In this document: positions 52,852-61,454 of the stretch, piece after piece
Layout of the letters: each line of letters starts with the position of its first letter
Position numbering within the stretch: position 1 is the stretch's first letter
DNA from: SIG622 sp045652245
GTDB lineage: Bacteria; Bacillota; Clostridia; Oscillospirales; CAG-382
DNA: 62,726 nucleotides
NCBI GenBank assembly: GCA_045652245.1
Contig: JAZRTY010000008.1
Location: forward strand, 1-62,726
Direction of reading: 5' to 3'
Notes under the pieces: generated by a model
Told to the model about the DNA's origin: nothing
What the model saw: the letters and a program-made list of their open reading frames with translations, nothing else
Database searches by the model: none
Translations under genes and position numbers: made by a program

Positions 52852-54954
52852 ATGATGTCTAGGTTTGAGGCGTGGAATGGGTTTGAGAGTGGAACATGGG
52901 AAAAGGATATAAATGTAAGGAGCTTTATTAAGCACAATTATACTCCTTATGATGGTGATGAGAGCTTTCTTGAGTCTCCGACAGAAAGTACATTAAAGCT
53001 TTGGGAGCAGGTTCTTGAGCTTACGAAGCAGGAACGAGAATCCGGTGGAGTTCTTGATATGGACACAAAGACTATTTCTACTATTTGTTCCCATTTGCCT
53101 GGTTACCTGAACAAAGACATTGAAAAGATAGTTGGCCTTCAAACTGATAAACCCTTGAAGCGTGCACTTATGCCATATGGTGGTATTAGAATGGCAGAGA
53201 AGGCATGCCTTGACCACGGATATACGGTAGATGAGGGTGTAAAGGAATTCTTTACAATTCACCGAAAAACACATAATGCAGGTGTTTTTGATGCTTATAC
53301 TCCTGAAATGAGAGCTTGTCGTTCAAGCCATATAATTACAGGTCTTCCTGATGCTTATGGCAGAGGAAGAATTATTGGTGACTATCGCCGTGTAGCTTTA
53401 TATGGTGTTGACAGACTTATAGCGGACAAACAGGAGCAGAAGGAGACCACCCGTTCTGCAATGTATGATTCTGTTATCAGGATAAGAGAAGAACTTTCAG
53501 AGCAAATTCGTGCTCTTGAGGATCTGAAAACAATGGCAGCGAGCTATGGCTTTGATATATCACTTCCCGCCAATGACACAAAGCAAGCTATTCAGTGGCT
53601 ATATTTTGGATATCTAGCAGCAGTAAAAGAACAAAATGGTGCTGCTATGTCGCTTGGCAGAACATCTACCTTTCTTGATATTTATGCTCAGAGAGACATA
53701 AAAAATGGAATATACACCGAAAAAGAAATACAAGAGTTTGTTGACCATTTTATTATGAAGCTTCGTCTTATAAAATTTGCACGTACTCCCGAGTACAATA
53801 ATCTGTTTTCAGGTGACCCTCAATGGGTAACCGAGTCAATCGGAGGAATGGGAATTGACGGACGTCATATGGTTACAAAGATGTCCTTCAGATATTTGCA
53901 TACATTAAAGAATCTCGGTCCTGCACCGGAGCCAAATCTTACCGTTCTATGGTCAACAAGACTTCCGTTAAATTTCAAGAGATATTGTGCAAGGGTTTCA
54001 ATCGAAACTTCTTCAATTCAGTATGAAAATGATGACCTGATGAGGTTTACTCATGGTGATGACTATGCAATTGCTTGCTGTGTTTCCTCTATGAAGATTG
54101 GCAAAGAAATGCAGTTTTTCGGAGCTCGCGCAAATCTTGCAAAGTGTCTTCTTTATGCTATCAACGGTGGCGTTGATGAGATTACAGGTAAACAGGTTGC
54201 ACCGGAATATCGCCCAATTACTTCTGAATATCTTGATTTTGATGAAGTAATGAAGCGTTATGATCAAATGATGAAGTGGCTTGCAAGCGTGTATGTTGAC
54301 ACATTAAATATAATTCACTATATGCATGATAAGTATTGTTATGAAAAGATTCAAATGGCACTGCACGATAAGAATGTTACTCGCTGGTTTGCAACAGGTA
54401 TTGCCGGTCTTTCAGTTGTTGCCGATTCTCTTTCTGCTATTAAGTATGCAAAGGTTAAGCCTATCAGAAATGAAAACGGAATAGCGATTGATTACGAGGT
54501 TGAAGGCGATTTCCCGAAATATGGTAATGATGACGACAGAGTCGATTCAATAGCTTACGATATAGTTCACAGATTTATGGGACACATTCGTAAAAAACAT
54601 ACCTATCGTGACAGTGTGCCGACAACTTCTATTCTGACAATCACTTCAAATGTAGTATACGGTAAAAATACTGGTTCAACTCCTGACGGACGTAAAGCAG
54701 GCGAGCCTTTTGCACCGGGAGCGAATCCGATGCACAGACGAGATACACATGGTGCTGTTGCATCCCTTGCATCTGTTTCTAAGCTTCCTTTTATGGATGC
54801 ACAAGACGGTATTTCCAATACATTTTCTGTTATTCCGGGGGCTTTAGGTAAGGACGACAAAATTTTTATCGGCGATATTGAGGTCGACCTTGATTGCTCA
54901 AATGGGGCTTGTTCCACACCTACTCTTTTTGAGGGGCTCGATGTTAAACAATAA
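52852..54954 (+). CDS. pflB: Pyruvate formate-lyase catalytic chain lacking the glycyl-radical domain
   Basis: A 700-aa chain converting pyruvate and CoA to acetyl-CoA and formate when paired with a radical domain. It follows the E. coli enzyme from the N-terminus (AWNGFESGTWEKDINVRSFI) through the catalytic Cys pair C409-C410 (DYAIACCVSSM) to FSVIPGALGKDD. There the canonical enzyme would enter its glycyl-radical domain. Instead a 31-residue tail without that domain follows (KIFIGDIEVDLDCSNGACST...), with two Cys. ATG 52852 follows CAGGAGAA; an earlier in-frame ATG has no site. The missing domain is encoded by the next gene, in a different frame and with its own ribosome-binding site. Confidence 0.93.
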   Translation: MMSRFEAWNGFESGTWEKDINVRSFIKHNYTPYDGDESFLESPTESTLKLWEQVLELTKQERESGGVLDMDTKTISTICSHLPGYLNKDIEKIVGLQTDKPLKRALMPYGGIRMAEKACLDHGYTVDEGVKEFFTIHRKTHNAGVFDAYTPEMRACRSSHIITGLPDAYGRGRIIGDYRRVALYGVDRLIADKQEQKETTRSAMYDSVIRIREELSEQIRALEDLKTMAASYGFDISLPANDTKQAIQWLYFGYLAAVKEQNGAAMSLGRTSTFLDIYAQRDIKNGIYTEKEIQEFVDHFIMKLRLIKFARTPEYNNLFSGDPQWVTESIGGMGIDGRHMVTKMSFRYLHTLKNLGPAPEPNLTVLWSTRLPLNFKRYCARVSIETSSIQYENDDLMRFTHGDDYAIACCVSSMKIGKEMQFFGARANLAKCLLYAINGGVDEITGKQVAPEYRPITSEYLDFDEVMKRYDQMMKWLASVYVDTLNIIHYMHDKYCYEKIQMALHDKNVTRWFATGIAGLSVVADSLSAIKYAKVKPIRNENGIAIDYEVEGDFPKYGNDDDRVDSIAYDIVHRFMGHIRKKHTYRDSVPTTSILTITSNVVYGKNTGSTPDGRKAGEPFAPGANPMHRRDTHGAVASLASVSKLPFMDAQDGISNTFSVIPGALGKDDKIFIGDIEVDLDCSNGACSTPTLFEGLDVKQ

Positions 54955-54991
54955 TTTACGTGAATTTCCCAACAATATAGGAGGTTAATTT

Positions 54992-55234
54992 ATGGCAGCT
55001 ACAAATAATCAAATAGACAATTTAGTATCACTTCTTGACGGATATGTTACAAAAGGTGGCCATCATCTTAATGTTAACGTCTTTTCTAAAGAGACACTTC
55101 TTGATGCTCAGGTGCATCCGGAAAAATATCCTCAGCTTACAGTAAGAGTAAGTGGATATGCTGTAAACTTTATTAAGCTTACAAAGGAACAGCAGGACGA
55201 GGTTATATCGAGAACATTCCACGACAAGATTTAA
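54992..55234 (+). CDS. Stand-alone glycyl-radical domain of pyruvate formate-lyase
   Basis: An 80-aa protein equal to the C-terminal domain of pyruvate formate-lyase. NLVSLLDGYVTKGGHHLNVN aligns with the linker, and RVSGYAV carries the radical Gly (G55), followed by the canonical C-terminus KEQQDEVISRTFHDK. It starts at ATG after TAGGAGGT, 37 bases downstream of the catalytic chain, and is followed one base later by pflA. It resembles YfiD/GrcA in size, but YfiD normally backs up an intact enzyme. Here no intact copy is present in the window, so it is probably an essential subunit. Confidence 0.93.
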   Translation: MAATNNQIDNLVSLLDGYVTKGGHHLNVNVFSKETLLDAQVHPEKYPQLTVRVSGYAVNFIKLTKEQQDEVISRTFHDKI

Positions 55235-55235
55235 A

Positions 55236-55985
55236 ATGACGGGAATTATTCATTCGTTAGAGAGTTTTGGAACTGTCGACGGGCCTGGAATCCGTTATGT
55301 TGTATTTATGCAAGGTTGTCCGATGAGATGTGCTTATTGTCATAATCCGGATACCTGGGAGATAGGCAACGGCAGAGAAATTACAACTCAGGAAATCCTT
55401 GACGAATTCGAGAAAAACCGTTCTTTTTATGGTAATGGTGGCATTACCGTCACAGGTGGTGAACCACTTTTGCAGATTGATTTCTTAATTGAACTTTTCA
55501 AAAACGCTAAGCTACGAAACATACATACGTGCATTGATACTTCAGGGATTACATATAATGAGGACAATAGTGCTTATATTTCAAAGCTTGATGAGCTTGT
55601 GGGCTATTGTGACCTTGTGATCCTTGATATTAAGCACATTGATTCTGAGTGTCATAAAGAGCTTACCGGAAAAGATAATAAAAACATCCTTTCCTTTGCA
55701 AAATATCTTGAAGAGAAAGAAATTCCTTTATGGATCAGACATGTTGTAGTTGAGGGTATTACTGATAATACGTCTGACTTAATTAAGCTTGGTGAATTTA
55801 TAGGTGGTCTTAAAAATTTAAAAGCTCTTGACGTTATACCATATCACACAATGGGCGTTCATAAGTATAAAGAGCTTGGAATACCGTATCCTCTCGATGG
55901 GGTTCCTCCTCTTTCTGCAGATCTTGCTGTAAAAGCTAAAACTCATATTCTTCGTGGAATACAAAATGTAAGACAACAAAAATAA
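55236..55985 (+). CDS. pflA: Pyruvate formate-lyase activating enzyme
   Basis: A 249-aa radical SAM enzyme that abstracts hydrogen from the radical Gly. The cluster motif is GCPMRCAYCHNPDTW (Cys-x3-Cys-x2-Cys), and GGITVTGGEPLLQ is the SAM-binding GGE region. The start follows the 80-aa gene stop by one base with little ribosome-binding sequence, pointing to translational coupling. It likely activates the stand-alone domain. Confidence 0.96.
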   Translation: MTGIIHSLESFGTVDGPGIRYVVFMQGCPMRCAYCHNPDTWEIGNGREITTQEILDEFEKNRSFYGNGGITVTGGEPLLQIDFLIELFKNAKLRNIHTCIDTSGITYNEDNSAYISKLDELVGYCDLVILDIKHIDSECHKELTGKDNKNILSFAKYLEEKEIPLWIRHVVVEGITDNTSDLIKLGEFIGGLKNLKALDVIPYHTMGVHKYKELGIPYPLDGVPPLSADLAVKAKTHILRGIQNVRQQK

Positions 55986-56010
55986 ACTCCAAAACATTGT
56001 TTTGGAGTTT
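55984..56010. terminator. Bidirectional terminator after pflA
   Basis: Perfect 12-bp stem AAACTCCAAAAC/GTTTTGGAGTTT with ATT loop; T-run TTTATTTTATTTT on the plus side. Convergent with the YkvI-type gene. Confidence 0.9.
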
Positions 56011-56013
56011 ATT

Positions 56014-57075
56014 TTATTTTTGCTTTAAATATATGTACTTCAGAAGGATTAAGAAAATAATTGGTATCCCAAAATATCCGAGAATCGGATAGATACTTTT
56101 TATAAGACCTGCAAATCCTAAATTACTTATAATAGTTCCCGAAATACAGATTATTGAAGCTGAAATAATAGCCCCTTTTTTATGGTTATTAAAGAATTTT
56201 TCTCTTATTTTGATTGAAAGAGCAGTGATATTTCCGATTGCAGCCGAGAACATTCCGAGAAAAAGGAGAAAAGAATATATTAACCCAAAATAATCAGAAA
56301 GTTTTAAGGATATATATAGCATTGGAAGGTCTGAATTTATAGATTTTGGCATAGTAGACATAGTAAGTATTATTATAGCTCCTACGAGGCATAAAATTAA
56401 GGATGTAATAACACAACCTGCAATTGAGTGCTTTTTGTTTTTAATAAGAGGTGCAATAGTTATCAGAGTTCCAAAAGAGGCAAGTGCGTTAGTTGAAAAG
56501 TAAATAAAGGTAGAAGAAAACCAATTATTCAGCAGGGGATTGTTGTTTATATTTTGTAAATTAATAGTAATATCGTAAGTATTGAGGGTTTTTACACATA
56601 TAAACAATGTCGAACAAACTAAAATCGGAATGATAAAATTAAGCAACTTTACGACCTTGTAAATGCCACATATAACTGAAATGAAAATTATTAAAGTGAA
56701 TAATACGCTTCCGAGTATTTTGTCAAATAGCAGGATTTTTTCAAGTATTACTCCTGCACCTGCTGTCATAATAACAAAGATAGCGAACATTGATGAGTAA
56801 GTAACAAGCGTAATTATTATTTTAATAAATTTATTATTATGTATTGCTACTATTTCAGCTATAGATTGTGTTTCAGACAAATTCACAAGTTCTACAGTAA
56901 TAATACCAAAAAACAATAATAACAAGGTACTTATTGTAAGTCCTATATAACCTGAAAGACCAAAAGAACCAAAAAATTCCCATAATTCTCTTCCGGAAAC
57001 ATATCCTACTCCGAGAAAGCTGCCGAGATAAGTAAAAGCAAATTGAATATAATTTATATCTTTATGTGTTCTCAT
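56014..57075 (-). CDS. ykvI: YkvI-family membrane protein (APC-superfamily transporter)
   Basis: A 353-aa polytopic membrane protein of about ten helices. The first helix FAFTYLGSFLGVGYVSGREL, with a broken GVGYVSG helix, is the YkvI-type hallmark, and the LIVCS/NSS-like pattern continues to the C-terminus. The substrate is unknown in this family. It is the last chromosomal gene before the mobile element. No strong promoter seen upstream; the 145 bases before it may contain the element boundary. Confidence 0.8.
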   Translation of the reverse strand: MRTHKDINYIQFAFTYLGSFLGVGYVSGRELWEFFGSFGLSGYIGLTISTLLLLFFGIITVELVNLSETQSIAEIVAIHNNKFIKIIITLVTYSSMFAIFVIMTAGAGVILEKILLFDKILGSVLFTLIIFISVICGIYKVVKLLNFIIPILVCSTLFICVKTLNTYDITINLQNINNNPLLNNWFSSTFIYFSTNALASFGTLITIAPLIKNKKHSIAGCVITSLILCLVGAIIILTMSTMPKSINSDLPMLYISLKLSDYFGLIYSFLLFLGMFSAAIGNITALSIKIREKFFNNHKKGAIISASIICISGTIISNLGFAGLIKSIYPILGYFGIPIIFLILLKYIYLKQK

Positions 57076-57120
57076 ATAATCACCGTAGGTATTATATTAA
57101 GTAAAACACATATTTATTAC

Positions 57121-57174
57121 ATAAAAAAAGGTATCTTTTGGGCTACCTACCATAAAGCAGGTAGGATAGCCCAA
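57121..57174 (-). terminator. Terminator downstream of the recombinase gene
   Basis: Strong stem TTGGGCTA + CTACC with GGTAG + TAGCCCAA (57138-57174, small internal mismatch), followed on the minus strand after a few bases by a run of seven T. Marks the left end region of the element. Confidence 0.7.
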
Positions 57175-57219
57175 GAGCGCCCTTTCTAAGAATGAGATAC
57201 GGTGTAACCGAGATTTCGG

Positions 57220-58914
57220 TTATGCCGTTTTCTCTTTTATATTAACTTCTTGTTCTCGTTCCCATTTTACTTCTTCCAAATGCTCCTCGAACATTTCCTC
57301 TATCTCCTCGGCTGTGGGGATATAGACGATGCCGACACCATGATAATACACGTCGATCTGCTGATGTCTGCGTTTATCCTTGCGGTACGGGGCGTGGACT
57401 ACGATTTTGGAAACGAACTCGTGGACAAGTTCGGGAGTAAGCTCCTTAACCTCAGTTATCTTTTTGACCTTGGCAATAAACTTTTCAATATCGTCCGTTT
57501 GCTGCTTGCCTGCTTCGATCTCTATACGAAGTGTTTCGGCAAGCTTTTTCTTTTCCGCCTGCTCGTCCTCATACATTTGTGACATCTGAGCAAAGCGGTC
57601 ATCGGACAATTTCCCCGATAGGTTGTCCTCGTAAATACGCATAAAACGTGTGTCAAGCTCTGCTATTCGCTTTTCGGTCTTTTCAAGTTCCCGTCTTTTC
57701 TTGGATAATTCCTTGCGGCTTTCCTCGATAGAACGACTTTGCATCTGCTCGGCAAACTTCCTCTCAAAGCATTGCACGTACCAAAAGACGCGTTGCATAC
57801 TTTGCAGGACAGCTTGTTCAAGGTGTACCTCTCTGACAAAATGCGCGGTGCAATTATCCTTGTTCAGTCTTGCGGTTGAGCAGGTGAAAGAATTTTGCTC
57901 GTGCGTAAGATTTTTTGCCGTGCAATAATAGAGCTTTCCGCCGCAATCGTTACAGAATACAATTCCCGAGAACATACTGACGTTTCCGCCACGCGAAGGT
58001 CTGCGCTTGTGCTGGCGAAGCTCCTTGACGATAGCAAAGGTTTCTCGGTCAATGATGGCAGGGTGAGTATTCTCAAATATCTTCCAATTTTCTTCGGGAA
58101 CGTGTACCCTCGTTTTGTTCTTGAAAGACTTGGTTGTGTAACGGAAATTGACCGTATCTCCCACATACTCCTGCTTCTCCAAGAGGTCTGCAACCGTTCT
58201 TGCTACCCACCTTCCGGGAACCGCAGGTGGGGCGGAACATTTACGCCCAACGCTTATCCAATGCTCTGTCGGTGTCGGTATCTTTTCTTCGGTCAGCTTC
58301 TTTGCGATTTGCGTCGGTCCGAATCCTTCCACGCAAAGCGCGAAGATCTTTCGTACTACATCAGCGGCAGGCTCGTCAATCAGCCACTCCTTCGGATTTT
58401 CGGGATTCTTCATATAGCCGTAAGGCAATACCGTAGTCAGAGGAATACCCGATTCGCCTTTGTGCTTGAATACCTCGCGCACCTTTTGAGAGGTGTTCTT
58501 GGCGTGCATTTCGTTGAACCAATCCTGCACGGGAAGAAAATCACTAAGTCCCTTTGATGTGTCGATATTGTCAAGAATGGCAATATACCGAACACCGAGG
58601 CGGTCAAATTCTTCTTCCAAGAGTTGTCCAACTACCAAGCGGTTACGTCCAAGACGGGAATGGTCTTTTACGATAAGCGTTCCAATCTGTCCCGCCTCCG
58701 CAAGCTCCATAATCTCCGTAAAGGCAGGTCTTGCGAAATTCGTTCCCGACCAACCGTCGTCTACAAATATTCTCGTATTTCTGAAACCGTTTTCTTTTGC
58801 GTATTTTTCAAGTATAGATTTTTGGTTTGTTATTGAGTTGCTCTCTCCTTGCAGTTCATCGTCACGTGACAGTCTGCAATAGAGGGCTGTTATCTTATCC
58901 GACTTAATATTCAT
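57220..58914 (-). CDS. Large serine site-specific recombinase
   Basis: A 564-aa integrase of the large serine type. Catalytic domain about 1-150: the nucleophile Ser is in YCRLSRDDE, with DDGWSGTNFARP and VKDHSRLGRNRLV supplying the conserved Arg/Asp. A recombinase domain follows (about 170-290; PLTTVLPYGYMKNPE), then a zinc-ribbon (CNDCGGKLYYC ... FTCSTA) and a C-terminal coiled coil (about 380-470, Glu/Lys-rich). ATG 58914 follows GAAAGGAG. Such enzymes catalyse integration and excision of the element, usually with an accessory factor. The gene sits at the element edge. Confidence 0.95.
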   Translation of the reverse strand: MNIKSDKITALYCRLSRDDELQGESNSITNQKSILEKYAKENGFRNTRIFVDDGWSGTNFARPAFTEIMELAEAGQIGTLIVKDHSRLGRNRLVVGQLLEEEFDRLGVRYIAILDNIDTSKGLSDFLPVQDWFNEMHAKNTSQKVREVFKHKGESGIPLTTVLPYGYMKNPENPKEWLIDEPAADVVRKIFALCVEGFGPTQIAKKLTEEKIPTPTEHWISVGRKCSAPPAVPGRWVARTVADLLEKQEYVGDTVNFRYTTKSFKNKTRVHVPEENWKIFENTHPAIIDRETFAIVKELRQHKRRPSRGGNVSMFSGIVFCNDCGGKLYYCTAKNLTHEQNSFTCSTARLNKDNCTAHFVREVHLEQAVLQSMQRVFWYVQCFERKFAEQMQSRSIEESRKELSKKRRELEKTEKRIAELDTRFMRIYEDNLSGKLSDDRFAQMSQMYEDEQAEKKKLAETLRIEIEAGKQQTDDIEKFIAKVKKITEVKELTPELVHEFVSKIVVHAPYRKDKRRHQQIDVYYHGVGIVYIPTAEEIEEMFEEHLEEVKWEREQEVNIKEKTA

Positions 58915-58932
58915 TGTTCTCCTTTCCTCGGT

Positions 58933-58979
58933 CGGATGCGATATGAATTGTAGGTTCATCTATATTATACCACATCCGA
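58933..58979 (-). promoter_or_regulatory. Inverted repeat around the recombinase start region
   Basis: TCGGATG (58932-58938) and CATCCGA (58974-58980) form an inverted repeat spanning the -10 and transcription start. It may be an operator for autoregulation. Confidence 0.35.
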
Positions 58980-58992
58980 GAAAATATTTCAA
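58964..58992 (-). promoter_or_regulatory. Promoter of the serine recombinase gene
   Basis: Minus-strand -35 TTGAAA and -10 TATAAT with exactly 17 bases between them, about 50 bases before the start codon. Confidence 0.78.
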
Positions 58993-59024
58993 CACTTTAC
59001 AACACTAAAGTCTGCATAACTTTG

Positions 59025-59315
59025 TTAATTAATTTTGTCCGACACCCTGCGAACACGGTCAATGACATTTTCCTTGGAGTTTTCAGCAAAGCGGGTATTA
59101 ACGTGAATGACCGTGCTGCCGAAATCCAAATCGAAATCGAGCTTTCGTGGGAACAATCCCTTGCGGAAATACTCAATGCGTTCTTCCTTAGTCATCGCTT
59201 CAAGCATTGGAAGTCGCTTTCGGCTCTCACTGAGAAGCTCTTGGATCATTTCATATTCTTCGTCGGTTTCGGGGGTGATGATGTGAATTGTTCTGTAATT
59301 CTTGTTTTCTGTCAT
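59025..59315 (-). CDS. Small element-encoded protein, 96 aa
   Basis: Function not recognised. The sequence is polar and mostly helical: HIITPETDEEYEMIQELLSE, KEERIEYFRKGLFPRKLDFD and a basic C-terminus VIDRVRRVSDKIN. Its ATG overlaps the stop of the upstream 97-aa gene (ATGA) and follows AAGGAGGAC. Proteins of this size recur beside serine recombinases in Clostridia elements, where they may be accessory or excision factors; this is context only. Confidence 0.65.
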   Translation of the reverse strand: MTENKNYRTIHIITPETDEEYEMIQELLSESRKRLPMLEAMTKEERIEYFRKGLFPRKLDFDLDFGSTVIHVNTRFAENSKENVIDRVRRVSDKIN

Positions 59316-59605
59316 CCAATGTCCTCCTTATTGTTGATCTCGTTCATCTTGGCTCTTGCTAATGCCTTGCGTTCTTCGGTGTACGGCTCGGTGATGCGGT
59401 AGGCAAACCTTTTTTTATCAATCTCAAAGGAAAGGCATCCAAGCTCGTCATCATCGGTCAGCCGACAGAGATTTGGGAACTTCTCGGCAAAGACAAGCAG
59501 CCGCTTCTTCAATGCGGTGTTGTGTGTCCGTATCACTACGGGCGCAGGTGTTTCATCAAAATAGATTTCTGTTGTCTTTTGACTTTTGTTTTTGTTCGTT
59601 ATCAT
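59312..59605 (-). CDS. Small element-encoded protein, 97 aa
   Basis: Function not recognised. It is soluble and polar, with a beta-like start KTTEIYFDETPAPVVIRTHN, an acidic central part LTDDDELGCLSFEIDKK and a helical tail RKALARAKMNEINNK. ATG 59605 is favoured because it follows GGAG by 8 bases; a longer frame begins seven codons earlier, on the ribosome-binding site itself. First in a two-gene pair with the 96-aa protein. It is preceded by a 478-base non-coding hairpin array. Confidence 0.62.
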   Translation of the reverse strand: MITNKNKSQKTTEIYFDETPAPVVIRTHNTALKKRLLVFAEKFPNLCRLTDDDELGCLSFEIDKKRFAYRITEPYTEERKALARAKMNEINNKEDIG

Positions 59606-59640
59606 TGTTTTTTCTCCTATTTTCATAAAGTTTTTGAAGT

Positions 59641-60102
59641 AAGGCGTTTTTCGCTCAAAAAGGCTCGGTCAAGAGCGAGGAAAAATGCGGATTTTTCAAT
59701 AGAAAACGCCTTTTTGATGTGGGATACGTTTTGAGGTGTCAGAAACGGAAAAATGCCGTTTTTCTTCGGTCAAGACCGTAAAACTGTTTTTGCGGGCGGT
59801 AGCAATTTTTTACGGTCAAGACCGTTTGCTTAAATGATACAAGCATGGTGGACACGCGGTGTCCATCCTAAAATCAAAGGTTCCAAATGAGCCTTTGATC
59901 TCACATTTTCAAGTGGTCAAAATGACCCTTTGCTCCTTTGTGATCAAGTGTTCGTTTTGAGCACTTGATTTCATCGGGCGGTTTCCACCCGATGATCGTT
60001 TGGGGAACCAATGGGTCAAAATGACCCATTGGTTTTGGGGTGGGTATCTGTGACCCTGCCCACATTACTTTTGAGATCAAGTTAGCAATTTGATAACTTG
60101 AT
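59641..60102. repeat. Dense array of distinct hairpins in non-coding DNA of the mobile element
   Basis: No gene on either strand. Consecutive inverted repeats: 59641-59712 (10-bp outer arms AAGGCGTTTT), 59743-59761, 59767-59778 (CGGTC/GACCG), 59812-59825 (ACGGTC/GACCGT), 59849-59865 (TGGACAC/GTGTCCA), 59873-59899 (ATCAAAGG), 59915-59927 (GGTCA/TGACC), 59943-59969 (ATCAAGTG plus TTC), 59972-59994 (CATCGGG), 60006-60034 (13 bp perfect, AACCAATGGGTCA), 60040-60063 (GTGGG/CCCAC) and 60076-60102 (ATCAAGTTA). Stems differ but share sub-motifs: CGGTCAAGA three times, GGTCAAAATGACC twice, ATCAA-starting stems three times. It lies between the relaxase stop and the small genes. Confidence 0.8.
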
Positions 60103-60104
60103 TT

Positions 60105-61454
60105 TTATCTGCCCTCGCGTCCGTCCGTTTTGGGGGCGGATTTCTGCTTTTCTTGCTCCAACAGCTGCGGGAACTCGATCAACATTACGGTTCGCTCAAC
60201 CGATGCGCTTCGGTCATAGATGTCCTTACACATAGCGAACTCCTTGCGGAGCGTTTTTATCTTTTCTGTCAGCGCAAAGATTTCATCGCGTATCGGTTGC
60301 ACTTGCTCGGGATCTTTCATCCAACGAATCTTATTCCAAAGTGCTCGTCGTTCCTTACACAAGGTTTTGATTTGCGGATCAATCTTCAGCGCGTGCTGAA
60401 TAAGATCATCTTTCGTTTCAAGTCCGTACTTGCCGAGAAACTTCGCTTGTTCCGAGTACATACGGGCGCGGCGAATATCATCCTTGATGGCGGCATACGC
60501 TTCGGGATTTTTGGGAATGACCTTTGGTATCGCACCAAGCAGATAGCAGTAGTGGAGATAAAGTGCGCGTAGTCCTTTCGGCTTCTCCTGCAAGGTTGGC
60601 TTGTAATACTGTACCTTTTCCCAACTGTATTCGCGGGCGTTTTTCACTATCCGCGCCCTAATACCTTCTTCGGTATATTCCGCGCCGAGCTTGTCCATAC
60701 GGAAGAACTTGTTAGAGCCATACGGCTTGATGCGAAGATACTGTCCTCGGTACTCAAAGGTGTAGCCGAGGTCACGCATACGTCTATAAAAGTTTTTCAA
60801 GTTAAGTTCAAAATTTGAAATTGCCATAATGTCCGCGCGTATCTGATCGCGTATCGTCGGTATTCCTTTCTTCTCGGCGTGAACCTCCGCGATATGCTTG
60901 GCTCCTTGTTGCTTCGGCTTCTCGATGACAGATAGACCATACTCCCTGCAAAGTCTGTCCGAGGTTTCGCACATCAGCTTATAAGTGGCTTTGCAATCGT
61001 GATACCGCTTACCCGAAAACCCCGTTGCCGATAGACAGAAGTGATTGTGTACGTGTCCGCGATCTATATGGGTGGCGACCACAACGGGAAAGTCCTCGCC
61101 CCATAGCTCGTTGGCAAGCTGAACACCGATAGCGTGAGCAATGTCGGGTGTTACCTCACCGGGCTTGAAGGATTGGTAGCCGTGGTAGGCTTGAATGTCA
61201 TCCTTGTCCGTATCCTCCAATAGAGTCAGCATCACTTCGTTTGCGTTCTCGGGTGTGCAGTTAATTCCCGTGACAAATTTCTTTTCCTCCGTTGCAAAAT
61301 GATCGTAGGGCAGACCAAGAATTTCAGCGGCAAGCCTTTCCGCTTCATCAAAATTTTTGTTCTCCAATTCCATCGTGGTTTTGTTCTTGTTCGCTACATA
61401 GGAGAGTAACTTACTGACGTGCGCTCTCACGTCCCAAATTTTAGTTGTTGCCAA
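60105..61454 (-). CDS. Relaxase (MobA/VirD2-like mobilization nuclease)
   Basis: A 449-aa DNA-nicking relaxase. The metal-binding three-His motif is THIDRGHVHNHF (H129, H134, H136, H138), and the likely nicking Tyr is Y19 in KLLSYVANKNKT. The C-terminal half (about 290-440) is helical and charged, as in MobP-type relaxases. The start is TTG (61454) after GGAGTG and overlaps the mobC end by 14 bases, so the two are co-translated. It would cut at an oriT, a candidate for which lies upstream of mobC. Confidence 0.92.
   Translation of the reverse strand: MATTKIWDVRAHVSKLLSYVANKNKTTMELENKNFDEAERLAAEILGLPYDHFATEEKKFVTGINCTPENANEVMLTLLEDTDKDDIQAYHGYQSFKPGEVTPDIAHAIGVQLANELWGEDFPVVVATHIDRGHVHNHFCLSATGFSGKRYHDCKATYKLMCETSDRLCREYGLSVIEKPKQQGAKHIAEVHAEKKGIPTIRDQIRADIMAISNFELNLKNFYRRMRDLGYTFEYRGQYLRIKPYGSNKFFRMDKLGAEYTEEGIRARIVKNAREYSWEKVQYYKPTLQEKPKGLRALYLHYCYLLGAIPKVIPKNPEAYAAIKDDIRRARMYSEQAKFLGKYGLETKDDLIQHALKIDPQIKTLCKERRALWNKIRWMKDPEQVQPIRDEIFALTEKIKTLRKEFAMCKDIYDRSASVERTVMLIEFPQLLEQEKQKSAPKTDGREGR

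Noticed and set aside
54900..54995. Frameshift or premature stop splitting an ordinary pflB
   Set aside because: The catalytic chain ends in 31 residues that do not match the canonical linker, and the second frame has its own well-spaced GGAGGT and ATG after a 37-base gap. A single-base error would not produce this.
57075..57220. Attachment site (attL) of the element
   Set aside because: A boundary is expected here, but I could not find a matching core repeat near the right edge, so no att site is called.
59641..60102. CRISPR array
   Set aside because: The units are inverted repeats with different stems and irregular spacing, not direct repeats separated by unique spacers, and no cas gene is present.
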